Positions 37,195-45,901 of a stretch of DNA of 61,429 bases are shown in pieces. The translations under genes were made by a program, and so were the position numbers. The notes beneath the pieces were generated by a model. That model had not been told where the DNA came from, ran no database searches, and saw only the letters and a list, made by a program, of their open reading frames with translations. The DNA is from Enterococcus sp. (lineage in GTDB: Bacteria > Bacillota > Bacilli > Lactobacillales > Enterococcaceae). The stretch is from positions 1 to 61,429 of the forward strand of contig NZ_JALAHI010000083.1 of NCBI RefSeq assembly GCF_022711995.1, in the 5' to 3' direction. Numbering within the stretch: position 1 is the first letter of the stretch; every line of letters begins with the position of its first letter.

Positions 37195-37203
37195 AAATAA
37201 TGC

Positions 37204-39417
37204 CTAAATACGGTGATTTTTCCGATACTCTCCCGGTGTCATTTGTTCTTTTTTCTTGAAAAAGCGAATGAAGTTTTGCGGATTCGTATACTTTAAGCGT
37301 TCAGAAATTTCTTTGATCGTATAATTGGATTCTTTCAACCAAGTTTTTGCCACTTGCAAACGATAGTTTTGGAGATAGTCGGCAAAATTGATTCCCATTT
37401 CCTTTTTGAAGACGTTACTCAGATAATTCGCGTTGTAGTGAAGTTGAGCAGCAATGAGATCCAATGAGATTTCCTGATCGTATTGCTGATGCACCAGCAC
37501 AACTATTTTATCTGATAAGGTACGCATTTCACGGTCTGTTTTCGTTTGAATATTATCCACGATCGCCGTTATCAACTCATGATAGATTTGTTTTTCTATT
37601 TTATCAGGGTGATTTTGATTCAAGACTTCCATATAGATTTTACGACTTTTTTGTAATACCGTATAGTCCGCACCTAACAACTGACCTAACTGGACCACAT
37701 TATTCACTAGTCGAAACAACGCATTTTCGATGGTGATAGGATTTTGATTTTCTTGAAAAATTTCTCTGATGATCTGTCGAAACGCGCCTTGGACCTCTGT
37801 GGTATCTCCGCCCCTCATGGCATCAAACAGCAAGCGTTCTGTCTCTTTAGGGTATTGCACCACGGCACTTTCATCCAGTTGGGCTGAAATATCATCAAAG
37901 AAAATGATTACTTCCTCTCCTAAATGAATGCGATAGTGTAATGCTTCTTTGGCATTGTCAACTGCTAGCTTGCTGTCACTCAATGTTGGATAGCTATTTG
38001 AGATTCCCACACTGATTTTGATTCGTAAATAGTCTCTTGCCGCTTTTTGTATTTTCTTGCAGTAGCTCGTGATCAGTTTTTGATTCATTCCTTTAGACAA
38101 CCTTAAAATCGTCCCTTGGGTATCTTGACTTGAAACGATGGGTCGAAAGCGATGATTTTCCGGAATAATTTCCGAGACGAGATTTTCAATGGCCAACAGA
38201 AATAAATCGGTGGTGGCGGCATCTCTGCCACAAAGATCATCGATCTGTATCAGCATCACCGCAAAACTTTCTTTACTGGAAAGCGTATACTCAAACTGCG
38301 CCAGCTTTGATGGCACTTCTTCTGGTGCAATACAGCCGCGAAATAAATTGAGAAAAAAGAGCGTGGCCAATTCAGGTTTTTGGTACTCAACGGTTCTTGC
38401 CAAGTCGTGATTTTGGACTAAGATCGTATCGATTTCAGAAATCAGTTGATTGACCTCCAGCTTTTCTTTGGTTTTTCTTGGTTTGACCAAGTCATTTATC
38501 CGATTGATTGGATAAGTCGCAATCCGTGCCATGCGATAAGCAAATAAAATAAAGAGCAGCAACAGTGTGCCGCAAATCAGCACTAATCCCCAGCGAAGCC
38601 CTCGAATGGCAGAAAACACTGTTTGGTGGGACAAACGCGTCACATAGACCCATTGATTATAATCCGACTTAACATAAATATAGGTATCTCCAGAATCATT
38701 GACCACTAATCCTTGCTTTTTTTGGTCCCCATGAATTTTTTCCCATAGCGACTCCTCGACTGCCGGTTGATGGGCATAGAGCAACTCTCCGTCTTTACTG
38801 AAAATCGTAAAAAAAGGATCCTCTTGTCCAGTGACCAACTGATCGATGGTTCGATAATCGATTTCCGCTACACCAAGTGCTAAGACTTCTGGACGATAAA
38901 TGGGTAGCGTAATGATCATCGAGAGATAATCTTTTTGCGGAACCCATTGAATGGCATGATCATTGTTAGCTACTTGTGTCATTTCCCTTACTTCTGCGTC
39001 CGTCATTTGTTTTAAGGAACCATTATGTATTTTCCAATGATTGGCTACATTGATCAACTGATACTCTGCATTGTCGATCCCCATGACACTAATGTATGCT
39101 AGCTGAGAATTGATCTCTTTAACTTGTCGGTGGTCCTTGATGGATAGCTTTTGATTCATCACCTCTTCAAAACCAGCCGTATTGCTGTAGGTGGAAAAAG
39201 CATACTCCACCATTTGGATTTTTTGATCAAGATTTCCTCTTACTTGGTCAACAAAACTCTGCTGGTTTTGGATCAATGTATCTTGAATACTATTAAATGT
39301 ACGATGATAAATGAAACTACCGAACCCCAGTATTAAAACGCTTCCAATCAATGAAACTGGAATGAAGATGTTATAAAAAAAAGTTGAATGTCTTCGCAGT
39401 TTCCCTAACCCTCTCAT
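37204..39417 (-). CDS. Membrane-anchored AraC-family regulator (YesS/YtdP-like)
   Basis: A 737-aa one-component sensor-regulator. Two membrane helices (~15-33 and ~275-297) enclose an extracytoplasmic Cache-like sensor domain. A HAMP-like linker and a cytoplasmic middle domain follow (~340-600). The C-terminus (~640-737) is an AraC HTH pair with YDQEISLDLIAAQLHYNANYLSNVFKKEMG and FIRFFKKKEQMTPGEYRK. This matches YesS/YtdP, which control pectin or rhamnogalacturonan genes in bacilli. AGGAGGG precedes the ATG. It probably senses an extracellular pectic oligosaccharide, perhaps with the binding protein, and activates the divergent permease promoters. Confidence 0.9.
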   Translation of the reverse strand: MRGLGKLRRHSTFFYNIFIPVSLIGSVLILGFGSFIYHRTFNSIQDTLIQNQQSFVDQVRGNLDQKIQMVEYAFSTYSNTAGFEEVMNQKLSIKDHRQVKEINSQLAYISVMGIDNAEYQLINVANHWKIHNGSLKQMTDAEVREMTQVANNDHAIQWVPQKDYLSMIITLPIYRPEVLALGVAEIDYRTIDQLVTGQEDPFFTIFSKDGELLYAHQPAVEESLWEKIHGDQKKQGLVVNDSGDTYIYVKSDYNQWVYVTRLSHQTVFSAIRGLRWGLVLICGTLLLLFILFAYRMARIATYPINRINDLVKPRKTKEKLEVNQLISEIDTILVQNHDLARTVEYQKPELATLFFLNLFRGCIAPEEVPSKLAQFEYTLSSKESFAVMLIQIDDLCGRDAATTDLFLLAIENLVSEIIPENHRFRPIVSSQDTQGTILRLSKGMNQKLITSYCKKIQKAARDYLRIKISVGISNSYPTLSDSKLAVDNAKEALHYRIHLGEEVIIFFDDISAQLDESAVVQYPKETERLLFDAMRGGDTTEVQGAFRQIIREIFQENQNPITIENALFRLVNNVVQLGQLLGADYTVLQKSRKIYMEVLNQNHPDKIEKQIYHELITAIVDNIQTKTDREMRTLSDKIVVLVHQQYDQEISLDLIAAQLHYNANYLSNVFKKEMGINFADYLQNYRLQVAKTWLKESNYTIKEISERLKYTNPQNFIRFFKKKEQMTPGEYRKNHRI

Positions 39418-39512
39418 TTGATCCCTCCTAAAATTATGAAGACAGTCTTTTCAAAAGACATTTCTATTCTAGCACAAAAGTTTACTTGTGAGTACCGGAA
39501 CAAACAAAAAAA

Positions 39513-39525
39513 GTTAACGTGTGCA
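39513..39525 (+). promoter_or_regulatory. Operator candidate 1 of the LacI regulator
   Basis: GTTAACGTGTGCA, 11 bp upstream of the -35 box of the LacI gene. The identical 13-mer recurs upstream of uxaB. Autoregulation is inferred. Confidence 0.6.
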
Positions 39526-39536
39526 TCATTGGTATA

Positions 39537-39565
39537 TTGACATTCTTCTTAATAGGATATATGCT
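39537..39565 (+). promoter_or_regulatory. Promoter of the LacI-family gene
   Basis: TTGACA (39537-39542) and TATGCT (39560-39565) with 17-bp spacing, 30 bp before the start codon. Confidence 0.65.
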
Positions 39566-39594
39566 AAAATCAATGAGAAAGTGGAGGGAGATAT

Positions 39595-40575
39595 ATGGTC
39601 ACAATCAAAGATATTGCAAAAATCGCAGGCGTTTCGCATACCACTGTTTCCAGAGCGCTCAACGATAGTCCACTGATCAAACCAGCGACCAAACAGAAAA
39701 TTGGCGAAATCGCGCGTTCTTTAAATTATACACCAAATGTCAATGCAAAAAGTCTCGTCAATCAAAAATCTTATATTATCGGCCTTTACTTTTCTAATTT
39801 ATCGGCCGGCACCTCGGATCGCTTTTTAGTGGAAGTCATCAAAGGGATCAATACGACATTGCCCTCAGAATATCGGTTAGCGGTTCATGATATGACCACC
39901 CTCTCTCATCCGGCAGAAGAATTACCCCGGATGGACGGAATCATCGTTATGAGTCAGAGTGACCAGGATGATGCATTCATCGAGGGATTGAGTCAGATCG
40001 ATTTGCCTGTGGTTGTACTCAATCGGCAAATTGATAAACCCTCATTGCTTAATGTCACAAGCAATGATGCCCAAGGTGTTTACCAAGCCATCGATTATGC
40101 CATTCAGCTAGGCTATCAGAAGTTTTCGATCATTGAAGGGAAACCGACATTCCGCTCCAGCATTGAACGCAAGAAAGGCTTCTTGCAAGCCCTTGCAGAT
40201 CATCAGATTGCTTTTCCAAAAGAGTATGCGGTGATTGGCGACTACTCCATCGAAAGTGGTCGAACTTGTGCCAAACAATTGCTGGAACTTGCTGATCCAC
40301 CAGAAGTGATCTTTTGTTCCAATGATGATATGGCCATTGGTGCCACCAATACATGTCTTGAAAAAGGACTTGCGATTCCAGCTGACATTGGCATCATCGG
40401 GTTTGATAATATTCCCTTTTCCAAGTACACAAACCCACCGTTGACCACCATCAGCAAGCCGGTCTTTGAAATGAGTCAACTAGGTGCACAGCTTCTTCTT
40501 GATTCCCTTGCCGGCACGGTATCAAAAAAACAATATCTCTTAGACACAGAATTAACCATTAGGCAGTCGCTTTAG
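39595..40575 (+). CDS. LacI-family regulator of the galacturonate genes (inferred)
   Basis: A 326-aa repressor. The N-terminal HTH reads TIKDIAKIAGVSHTTVSRALNDSPLI with the hinge segment NYTPNVNAKSLV, and a periplasmic-binding-like effector domain follows with IIGFDNIPFSKYTNPPLTTISKP at its end. It directly precedes uxaB-uxaA-uxaC. Identical 13-bp motifs lie before its own gene and before uxaB, so it probably represses both, released by a uronate or KDG-type effector. GTGGAGGGAG precedes the ATG. Confidence 0.93.
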   Translation: MVTIKDIAKIAGVSHTTVSRALNDSPLIKPATKQKIGEIARSLNYTPNVNAKSLVNQKSYIIGLYFSNLSAGTSDRFLVEVIKGINTTLPSEYRLAVHDMTTLSHPAEELPRMDGIIVMSQSDQDDAFIEGLSQIDLPVVVLNRQIDKPSLLNVTSNDAQGVYQAIDYAIQLGYQKFSIIEGKPTFRSSIERKKGFLQALADHQIAFPKEYAVIGDYSIESGRTCAKQLLELADPPEVIFCSNDDMAIGATNTCLEKGLAIPADIGIIGFDNIPFSKYTNPPLTTISKPVFEMSQLGAQLLLDSLAGTVSKKQYLLDTELTIRQSL

Positions 40576-40598
40576 CATTCGTTTCTAGAATGCTTTTG
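40573..40598 (+). terminator. Weak terminator after the LacI gene
   Basis: AGCATTC pairs with GAATGCT around GTTTCTA, with only four T following. It may be an attenuating rather than complete stop. Confidence 0.45.
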
Positions 40599-40614
40599 CC
40601 TATTACCAGAAAAT

Positions 40615-40627
40615 GTTAACGTGTGCA
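40615..40627 (+). promoter_or_regulatory. Operator candidate 2, upstream of uxaB
   Basis: GTTAACGTGTGCA again, identical to 39513-39525. A TATAAA box follows at 40644-40649, so the motif covers the expected -35 position and binding there would block transcription. Confidence 0.6.
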
Positions 40628-40669
40628 AAAAGCAGACGTTCATTATAAATCACTCATTTGGAGGTTACA

Positions 40670-42085
40670 ATGAAAAAGATAACAGAAATTGAAAAACCCA
40701 CCAATGCAGCAGAAAAAGTCATCCAATTTGGTGAAGGCAACTTTATGCGCGGCTTTTTTGACTGGCAACTGCAACAGATGAACACCCAAGGAAAATTCAA
40801 CGGTAGTGCCGTGGTGGTCCAACCCATCCAACAAGGCCTAGCAAAGATGTTGGCGGAACAAGACAATTTGTATACCGTGATCTTAGAAGGCTTAGTGGAA
40901 GGACAACCTGTCCAGACTTCAGAAGTCATCACCACCATCAGCCGTGTGTTGAATCCTTATGAGCAGTGGCAAGATTATCTGGCTTTAGCTGAAATTGATG
41001 CATTGGACATCATTGTGTCCAATACGACGGAAGCAGGAATCGTTTTTGATCCGCAAGACAAGCCGACAGATGCGCCGCCTAAAAGTTTTCCTGCAAAGCT
41101 AACGGCACTTCTTTACCAGCGCTACCGCAGTAAAAAATCAGGTTATACCATTATTCCTTGTGAATTGATCGATCGGAACGGCGAAAAGTTAAAAGCTTGT
41201 GTTCAGCAATATAGCACCCTTTGGCAATTAGAGGATTCTTTTACTACCTGGCTGGAAAATGAAAACGTGTTCTGTTGCAGTTTGGTTGATCGGATCGTTC
41301 CCGGCTATCCAAAAGCAAAAGCCGCTGAATTCAATCAGCTGCATGGGTATGAAGACCGGTTAATGGTCACAGCTGAACCTTTCATGCTCTGGGTGATCGA
41401 AGATCCTTCCCAGACTGTCGCACAGAAGCTTCCCCTACCGGACGCGGGATTGAATGTGATTTTCACAGATGATCTTACGCCTTACCGTGAACGAAAAGTG
41501 CATCTGTTGAACGGACCGCATACAGCCATGGTGCCCCTCGCTCGTTTAGCCGGACTGGAAACCGTTGAAGAAGTGATGCTAGACTCGGATTTTGGCCCTT
41601 TCATTGATCAGTTATTCAGTGAAGAATTGATTCCTATGCTGGACCTGCCGCAAGAGGAATTGAACCAGTATGCAGAACAAATCAAAGAACGCTTTAAAAA
41701 TCCTTATGTGCACCATCAGTTGCAGTCGATCGCATTAAATAGTGTCTCGAAATTCAACGCACGCCTTTTGCCGATTCTGCTTCGCCACCAACAGCAACAA
41801 GTGGTGCCATCAAGAATCCTAGCATCACTTGCCGGATTGATTAAGCTGTATTTAACCACCGACTGCCAAGATGATGCAGCCGTTTTAACTTGTTTTGCAG
41901 AAGCCCGCTTGTTGCCTGCTTCTGAACAGGTCAGCTTTATTTTGGCGCAAGAGCTGTTATGGGGAATGGATTTATCCGGTTACCAACAAGAAGTCACCGA
42001 AATGGTCACCACCCTTTCAGAGCAAGGCCCGCGTCAGCTCATTCGTTCACTAAAAAATCAGCAATCTCAAAAAAAGGCGGAATGA
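40670..42085 (+). CDS. uxaB: Tagaturonate reductase (altronate oxidoreductase)
   Basis: NADH-dependent reduction of tagaturonate to altronate, second step of galacturonate breakdown. The 471-aa protein belongs to the mannitol dehydrogenase superfamily: VIQFGEGNFMRGFFDWQ (nucleotide-binding region), IVSNTTEAGI, and the catalytic segment KVHLLNGPHTAMV with SKFNARLLP. ATG 40670 is chosen because GGAGG lies 5 bp upstream. Its stop overlaps the uxaA start by 4 bp. Confidence 0.96.
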   Translation: MKKITEIEKPTNAAEKVIQFGEGNFMRGFFDWQLQQMNTQGKFNGSAVVVQPIQQGLAKMLAEQDNLYTVILEGLVEGQPVQTSEVITTISRVLNPYEQWQDYLALAEIDALDIIVSNTTEAGIVFDPQDKPTDAPPKSFPAKLTALLYQRYRSKKSGYTIIPCELIDRNGEKLKACVQQYSTLWQLEDSFTTWLENENVFCCSLVDRIVPGYPKAKAAEFNQLHGYEDRLMVTAEPFMLWVIEDPSQTVAQKLPLPDAGLNVIFTDDLTPYRERKVHLLNGPHTAMVPLARLAGLETVEEVMLDSDFGPFIDQLFSEELIPMLDLPQEELNQYAEQIKERFKNPYVHHQLQSIALNSVSKFNARLLPILLRHQQQQVVPSRILASLAGLIKLYLTTDCQDDAAVLTCFAEARLLPASEQVSFILAQELLWGMDLSGYQQEVTEMVTTLSEQGPRQLIRSLKNQQSQKKAE

Positions 42086-43593
42086 CGATGACAACAATAA
42101 AAACTAAAACCGATCTGCTGAAGCTGCATCCTAAAGACAATGTGGCAGTGGCGCTCCACCCCATTGCCAAAGACAGTCAACTTGTGTTTGAAGACCAAGT
42201 CTATTTCTTTGAAGAAGACATACCCCAAGGACATAAGATCGCACTCATTGATTTGAATCAAGGGGCTCACGTCATCAAATATGGTTACCCTATTGGTCAT
42301 CTTTTATCAGATGTAAAAGCCGGACAATGGCTGCATACCCACAATGTCAAAACCAATCTTTCCGGTACACTGTCTTATACGTATGAACCAGATTTGCATC
42401 CGGTGGTTTATCCGAAACGTTCGTTGACCTTTAAAGGTTACCGACGCAAAAACGGCAAAGTCGGGATTCGGAATGATTTATATATCGTGCCAACAGTGGG
42501 TTGTATCAATGGTATCGCCGAAATCATTGTTGAAAACTTCAAACAAAGCCACCCGGATCTGGGGACCTTTGATTCGATCACGATTCTTAAACATCCCTAC
42601 GGTTGTTCCCAATTAGGACAGGATCACCAAAATACCCGGCAAATTTTGATCGATGCAGTTCAACACCCAAATGCCGGCGGTGTGCTGGTTTTTGGTCTTG
42701 GCTGCGAAAATAATACCGTCGCTGAATTTAAAGAAAAGCTAGGCGATTATGACACGGATCGAGTCAAATTCTTAGTTGCGCAAGAAAGCCAAGATGAAAT
42801 CGAAGCCGGTGAAGCATTGCTTCTGGAATTGCTGCAAGCTGCCAAACATGACCGGCGGGAAGATGTGCCTTTAAGTGAATTAAAAGTCGGCTTAAAATGC
42901 GGTGGTTCAGATGGATTTTCCGGGATTACTGCCAACCCGTTATTAGGGGCGTTTTCCGATTTCTTAGTCTCTCAAGGAGGCAGCACTGTGTTGACAGAAG
43001 TACCGGAAATGTTTGGTGCCGAGCAAGTCTTGATGGCTCGCGCCAAGGATCAAGCAACTTTTGAAAAAATCCTTCATCTAATCAATGACTTTAAAGATTA
43101 TTTTCTTTCTTATGGTGAGCCTGTCTACGAGAATCCTTCTCCCGGAAATAAAGCAGGCGGGATCACAACATTGGAAGATAAATCTTTGGGCTGTACCCAA
43201 AAATCCGGCACTTCTGCTGTGGTCGATGTGTTGAAATACGGAGATAAAATAAGAGAAAGCGGTCTGAGTCTTCTTGAAGGACCAGGCAATGATTTAGTGG
43301 CAGCTTCTGCCCTTGCATCGGCCGATTGCCAGTTGGTTTTGTTTACTACAGGCCGGGGAACCCCCTTTGGCGCCTTCGTTCCTACGATGAAAGTTGCCAC
43401 CAACCAAGAATTATTCGAGAAGAAACCCCATTGGATGGATTTCAATGCGGGTCGATTGCTGCATGAACCAATGGAAGCAGTCCTTTCTGATTTTATTCAA
43501 GCGATCATTGCAGTCGCTAGCGGGACCAAAACCCGTAATGAAGCGAACAATGTTCGAGAAATCGCCATCTTCAAGACTGGTGTAACATTATAA
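42082..43593 (+). CDS. uxaA: Altronate dehydratase
   Basis: Dehydrates altronate to 2-keto-3-deoxygluconate. The ~503-aa protein has an N-terminal SAF-like UxaA domain (~1-95) and a C-terminal UxaA_C domain with HPYGCSQLGQDH, LGCENN, LKCGGSDGFSGITANPLLG and TGRGTPFG. Conserved Cys residues are iron ligands in the family. The start is ATG 42082 (ATGA overlap with uxaB) or ATG 42088; AAAAAGGCGG precedes both. Both domains are fused in one protein, as usual for UxaA. Confidence 0.96.
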   Translation: MTMTTIKTKTDLLKLHPKDNVAVALHPIAKDSQLVFEDQVYFFEEDIPQGHKIALIDLNQGAHVIKYGYPIGHLLSDVKAGQWLHTHNVKTNLSGTLSYTYEPDLHPVVYPKRSLTFKGYRRKNGKVGIRNDLYIVPTVGCINGIAEIIVENFKQSHPDLGTFDSITILKHPYGCSQLGQDHQNTRQILIDAVQHPNAGGVLVFGLGCENNTVAEFKEKLGDYDTDRVKFLVAQESQDEIEAGEALLLELLQAAKHDRREDVPLSELKVGLKCGGSDGFSGITANPLLGAFSDFLVSQGGSTVLTEVPEMFGAEQVLMARAKDQATFEKILHLINDFKDYFLSYGEPVYENPSPGNKAGGITTLEDKSLGCTQKSGTSAVVDVLKYGDKIRESGLSLLEGPGNDLVAASALASADCQLVLFTTGRGTPFGAFVPTMKVATNQELFEKKPHWMDFNAGRLLHEPMEAVLSDFIQAIIAVASGTKTRNEANNVREIAIFKTGVTL

Positions 43594-43611
43594 AAAGAAA
43601 AGAGGAAGCAT

Positions 43612-44997
43612 ATGTTTTTAAACGACGATTTTTTATTAACGAATGATTTTGCCAAAGCGTTATATCATCAATACGCCAAGAATGCCCCCATCATTGACTA
43701 TCATTGCCATTTGGATCCTAAAGAGATTTACGACAATCAACCCTTCCGCAACATTACTGAGGCTTGGCTTGGCGGGGATCACTACAAATGGCGGCTGATG
43801 CGGGCATGCGGAGTAGATGAATCGTTGATCACTGGCGATGCAGCGGATTATGACAAATTTATCGCTTGGTGCCAGACGGTTCCAAAAATCATCGGCAATC
43901 CCCTTTACGTCTGGACCCACTTGGAGTTAAAACGTTTCTTTGGGGTCGATTTATTGATCAATGAAGAAAATGCACCAGAAATCTGGCAGACAGTCAATAA
44001 AAAGCTACAATCACCTGCCTTTCGCAGAAGAGAGATCATCGCAAACAGCAATGTAAAAGTCATCTGTACCACCGATGATCCGACGGACTCTTTGGCAGAG
44101 CATCGCAAATTGGCAGCTGAAGAAGATCGCTTTCGTGTATTGCCAACATTTCGGCCAGATAAAGCGTTGAATATTCAACAGAATGGGTTTAAAGAATATA
44201 TCGATCGCTTAGGCACTGTTGTAGGACAAGCAATTACCAGCTATGACTCGCTGCTTGCCGCATTAAACGATCGGATCGCCTTTTTCCATCAAATGAATTG
44301 CCGCTTATCGGATCATGCACTGGATCATGTGCAGTACCAAGAGAGCAGCGAGTCCCCACAAATCATTTTTGAAAAAGCACTCAATCAAGAACCGATCACT
44401 GTAGAAGAAGCAGCCATCTACCGCTCTTCCTTGTTACTTCATTTGTTTGAACAATATCGGCTGCATGGTTGGACGATGCAATTACATCTCCACGCTTATA
44501 GAAATGCGAATACGAAGATGCTGGAACAATTAGGACCTGATACAGGGTATGACGGCATCAACGATCAACCAATGGCGGCGAACCTCCAAGCGTTGTTAGA
44601 TGCAGCTGAAAGCAAAGATGCTCTGCCACAAACAATTTTGTATTCATTGAATCCAAATGATTATGACGTACTGGTGGCATTGATGGGCTGCTATCAAAAA
44701 GAAGGCAACAACAAACTGCAACTTGGTTCTGGCTGGTGGTATAATGACACCCGTGCCGGTATGCGTCAACAGTTGACCAAATTTGCAGATGGCAGTGTAT
44801 TAGCCAATTTCGTGGGGATGCTTACAGACTCCCGCAGTTTTCTTTCCTACACGAGACATGAGTATTTCCGACGAGTCTTTTGCGAGTGGCTAGGAGAAAT
44901 CGTTCTTCGGGGAGAAGCGCCGAGTGATCTCAGCCAATTGAAGGCACTGGTTGAAGGAGTCTGTTACCAAAATGCTGCCGATTACTTTCATTTTTAG
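43612..44997 (+). CDS. uxaC: Uronate (glucuronate/galacturonate) isomerase
   Basis: Isomerises D-galacturonate to tagaturonate (and D-glucuronate to fructuronate), first step of the isomerase pathway. The 461-aa amidohydrolase-like barrel shows IIDYHCHLDPKEI (metal His pair), TDDPTDSLAEH, LHLHAYRNANTKML and GSGWWYNDTRAGM. AGAGGAAGC precedes the ATG. No uxuA/uxuB (mannonate branch) is in the window, so the galacturonate branch is the likely role here. Confidence 0.96.
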   Translation: MFLNDDFLLTNDFAKALYHQYAKNAPIIDYHCHLDPKEIYDNQPFRNITEAWLGGDHYKWRLMRACGVDESLITGDAADYDKFIAWCQTVPKIIGNPLYVWTHLELKRFFGVDLLINEENAPEIWQTVNKKLQSPAFRRREIIANSNVKVICTTDDPTDSLAEHRKLAAEEDRFRVLPTFRPDKALNIQQNGFKEYIDRLGTVVGQAITSYDSLLAALNDRIAFFHQMNCRLSDHALDHVQYQESSESPQIIFEKALNQEPITVEEAAIYRSSLLLHLFEQYRLHGWTMQLHLHAYRNANTKMLEQLGPDTGYDGINDQPMAANLQALLDAAESKDALPQTILYSLNPNDYDVLVALMGCYQKEGNNKLQLGSGWWYNDTRAGMRQQLTKFADGSVLANFVGMLTDSRSFLSYTRHEYFRRVFCEWLGEIVLRGEAPSDLSQLKALVEGVCYQNAADYFHF

Positions 44998-45006
44998 AGG
45001 TGGCAG

Positions 45007-45678
45007 ATGGTGAAACTAATTATTGCCGGCGATTCCACTGCCGCCAACAAAACTGCAGACAAACGACCCGAAACAGGCTGGGGAGAAAAAATCCAGAGCT
45101 TTCTTTCCACCGACTTTTCGGTGATTAATTTGGCGATGAACGGTCGTTCAACCAAAAGCTTCATTCAAGAAAAACGCCTTTTGACAGCCGAAGCGCTGCT
45201 TGCTCCAGGCGATTATTTCTTGATTCAGTTTGGCCACAACGATCAGAAAACAGATCCTGAACGAGGAACGACACCTGAAGAATACCAGCGAAACCTAGCC
45301 CAGTTTGTGGCAACTGCACAAAACAAGCAAGCGATTCCAATCCTACTGACCTCCATCACGCGCTTGAAATTTAACGCGCAGCAATTGGACCCTCTAGCCG
45401 TAGGCCCTTATCCCGAAGCAATGAAAGATTTTGCTCGGACGCATAACATTGATTGTCTGGATATTTTTACGAGTACCCAGAACTTTTTTTCTAAGCTGAC
45501 ACCTGAGGAAGCCCGTACGTATTTTTTGCACCTTTCAAAAAATGAACACCCGAATTATCCCGAAGGTATTCAGGACAATACTCACTTGAACGACCAAGGG
45601 GCTTTGACGGTCGCTCGCTTGATTTGTCAAGCAATCAAAGAAGCGAATCTTTCTCTCAGCAGTAAGATAGTGCTGTAA
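45007..45678 (+). CDS. Rhamnogalacturonan acetylesterase-like SGNH hydrolase (CE12)
   Basis: A 223-aa SGNH esterase. Block I is IIAGDSTAANKTADKRPETGWG, block III FGHNDQKTDPERGT, and block V DNTHLNDQGA with catalytic Asp and His. The GDST variant and FGHND block are typical of CE12 rhamnogalacturonan acetylesterases (YesT/YxiM type). No signal peptide, so it acts in the cytoplasm on imported acetylated oligosaccharides. GAGGTGG lies 5 bp before the start codon. Last gene of the LacI-uxa unit, 9 bp after uxaC. Confidence 0.92.
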   Translation: MVKLIIAGDSTAANKTADKRPETGWGEKIQSFLSTDFSVINLAMNGRSTKSFIQEKRLLTAEALLAPGDYFLIQFGHNDQKTDPERGTTPEEYQRNLAQFVATAQNKQAIPILLTSITRLKFNAQQLDPLAVGPYPEAMKDFARTHNIDCLDIFTSTQNFFSKLTPEEARTYFLHLSKNEHPNYPEGIQDNTHLNDQGALTVARLICQAIKEANLSLSSKIVL

Positions 45679-45725
45679 GTCGGTTAGAATTTTCTGTTTA
45701 CCAATCACAAGCAATGTGTTTTGAA

Positions 45726-45771
45726 GCGACCCCAAAAAGATCGTTTTTTTGAAGGATCTTTTTGGGATCGC
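45726..45771. other. Strong hairpin between the CE12 and WxL genes
   Basis: The arms 45726-45742 and 45755-45771 pair almost perfectly (core CCCAAAAAGATC/GATCTTTTTGGG plus GCGA/TCGC). The right arm is not followed by a T-run, but the left arm is followed by TCGTTTTTTT inside the loop. It may be a non-canonical terminator for the convergent genes. Confidence 0.5.
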
Positions 45772-45901
45772 TCTATTTGGATTTCCTGCAGTCGGTCGCT
45801 CTATTATTTTAGATAGCCGATGGCATCGTCTTAATAAAAAGACGCGGGTTTCCTTTTGTCTTATTACGAAAAAAGGATCTAACTTTTCGGAGAGGAATTT
45901 T

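Noticed and set aside
45726-45771. Hairpin as a canonical terminator
   Set aside because: The stem is strong but no T-run follows on either strand, so it is listed only as a hairpin.
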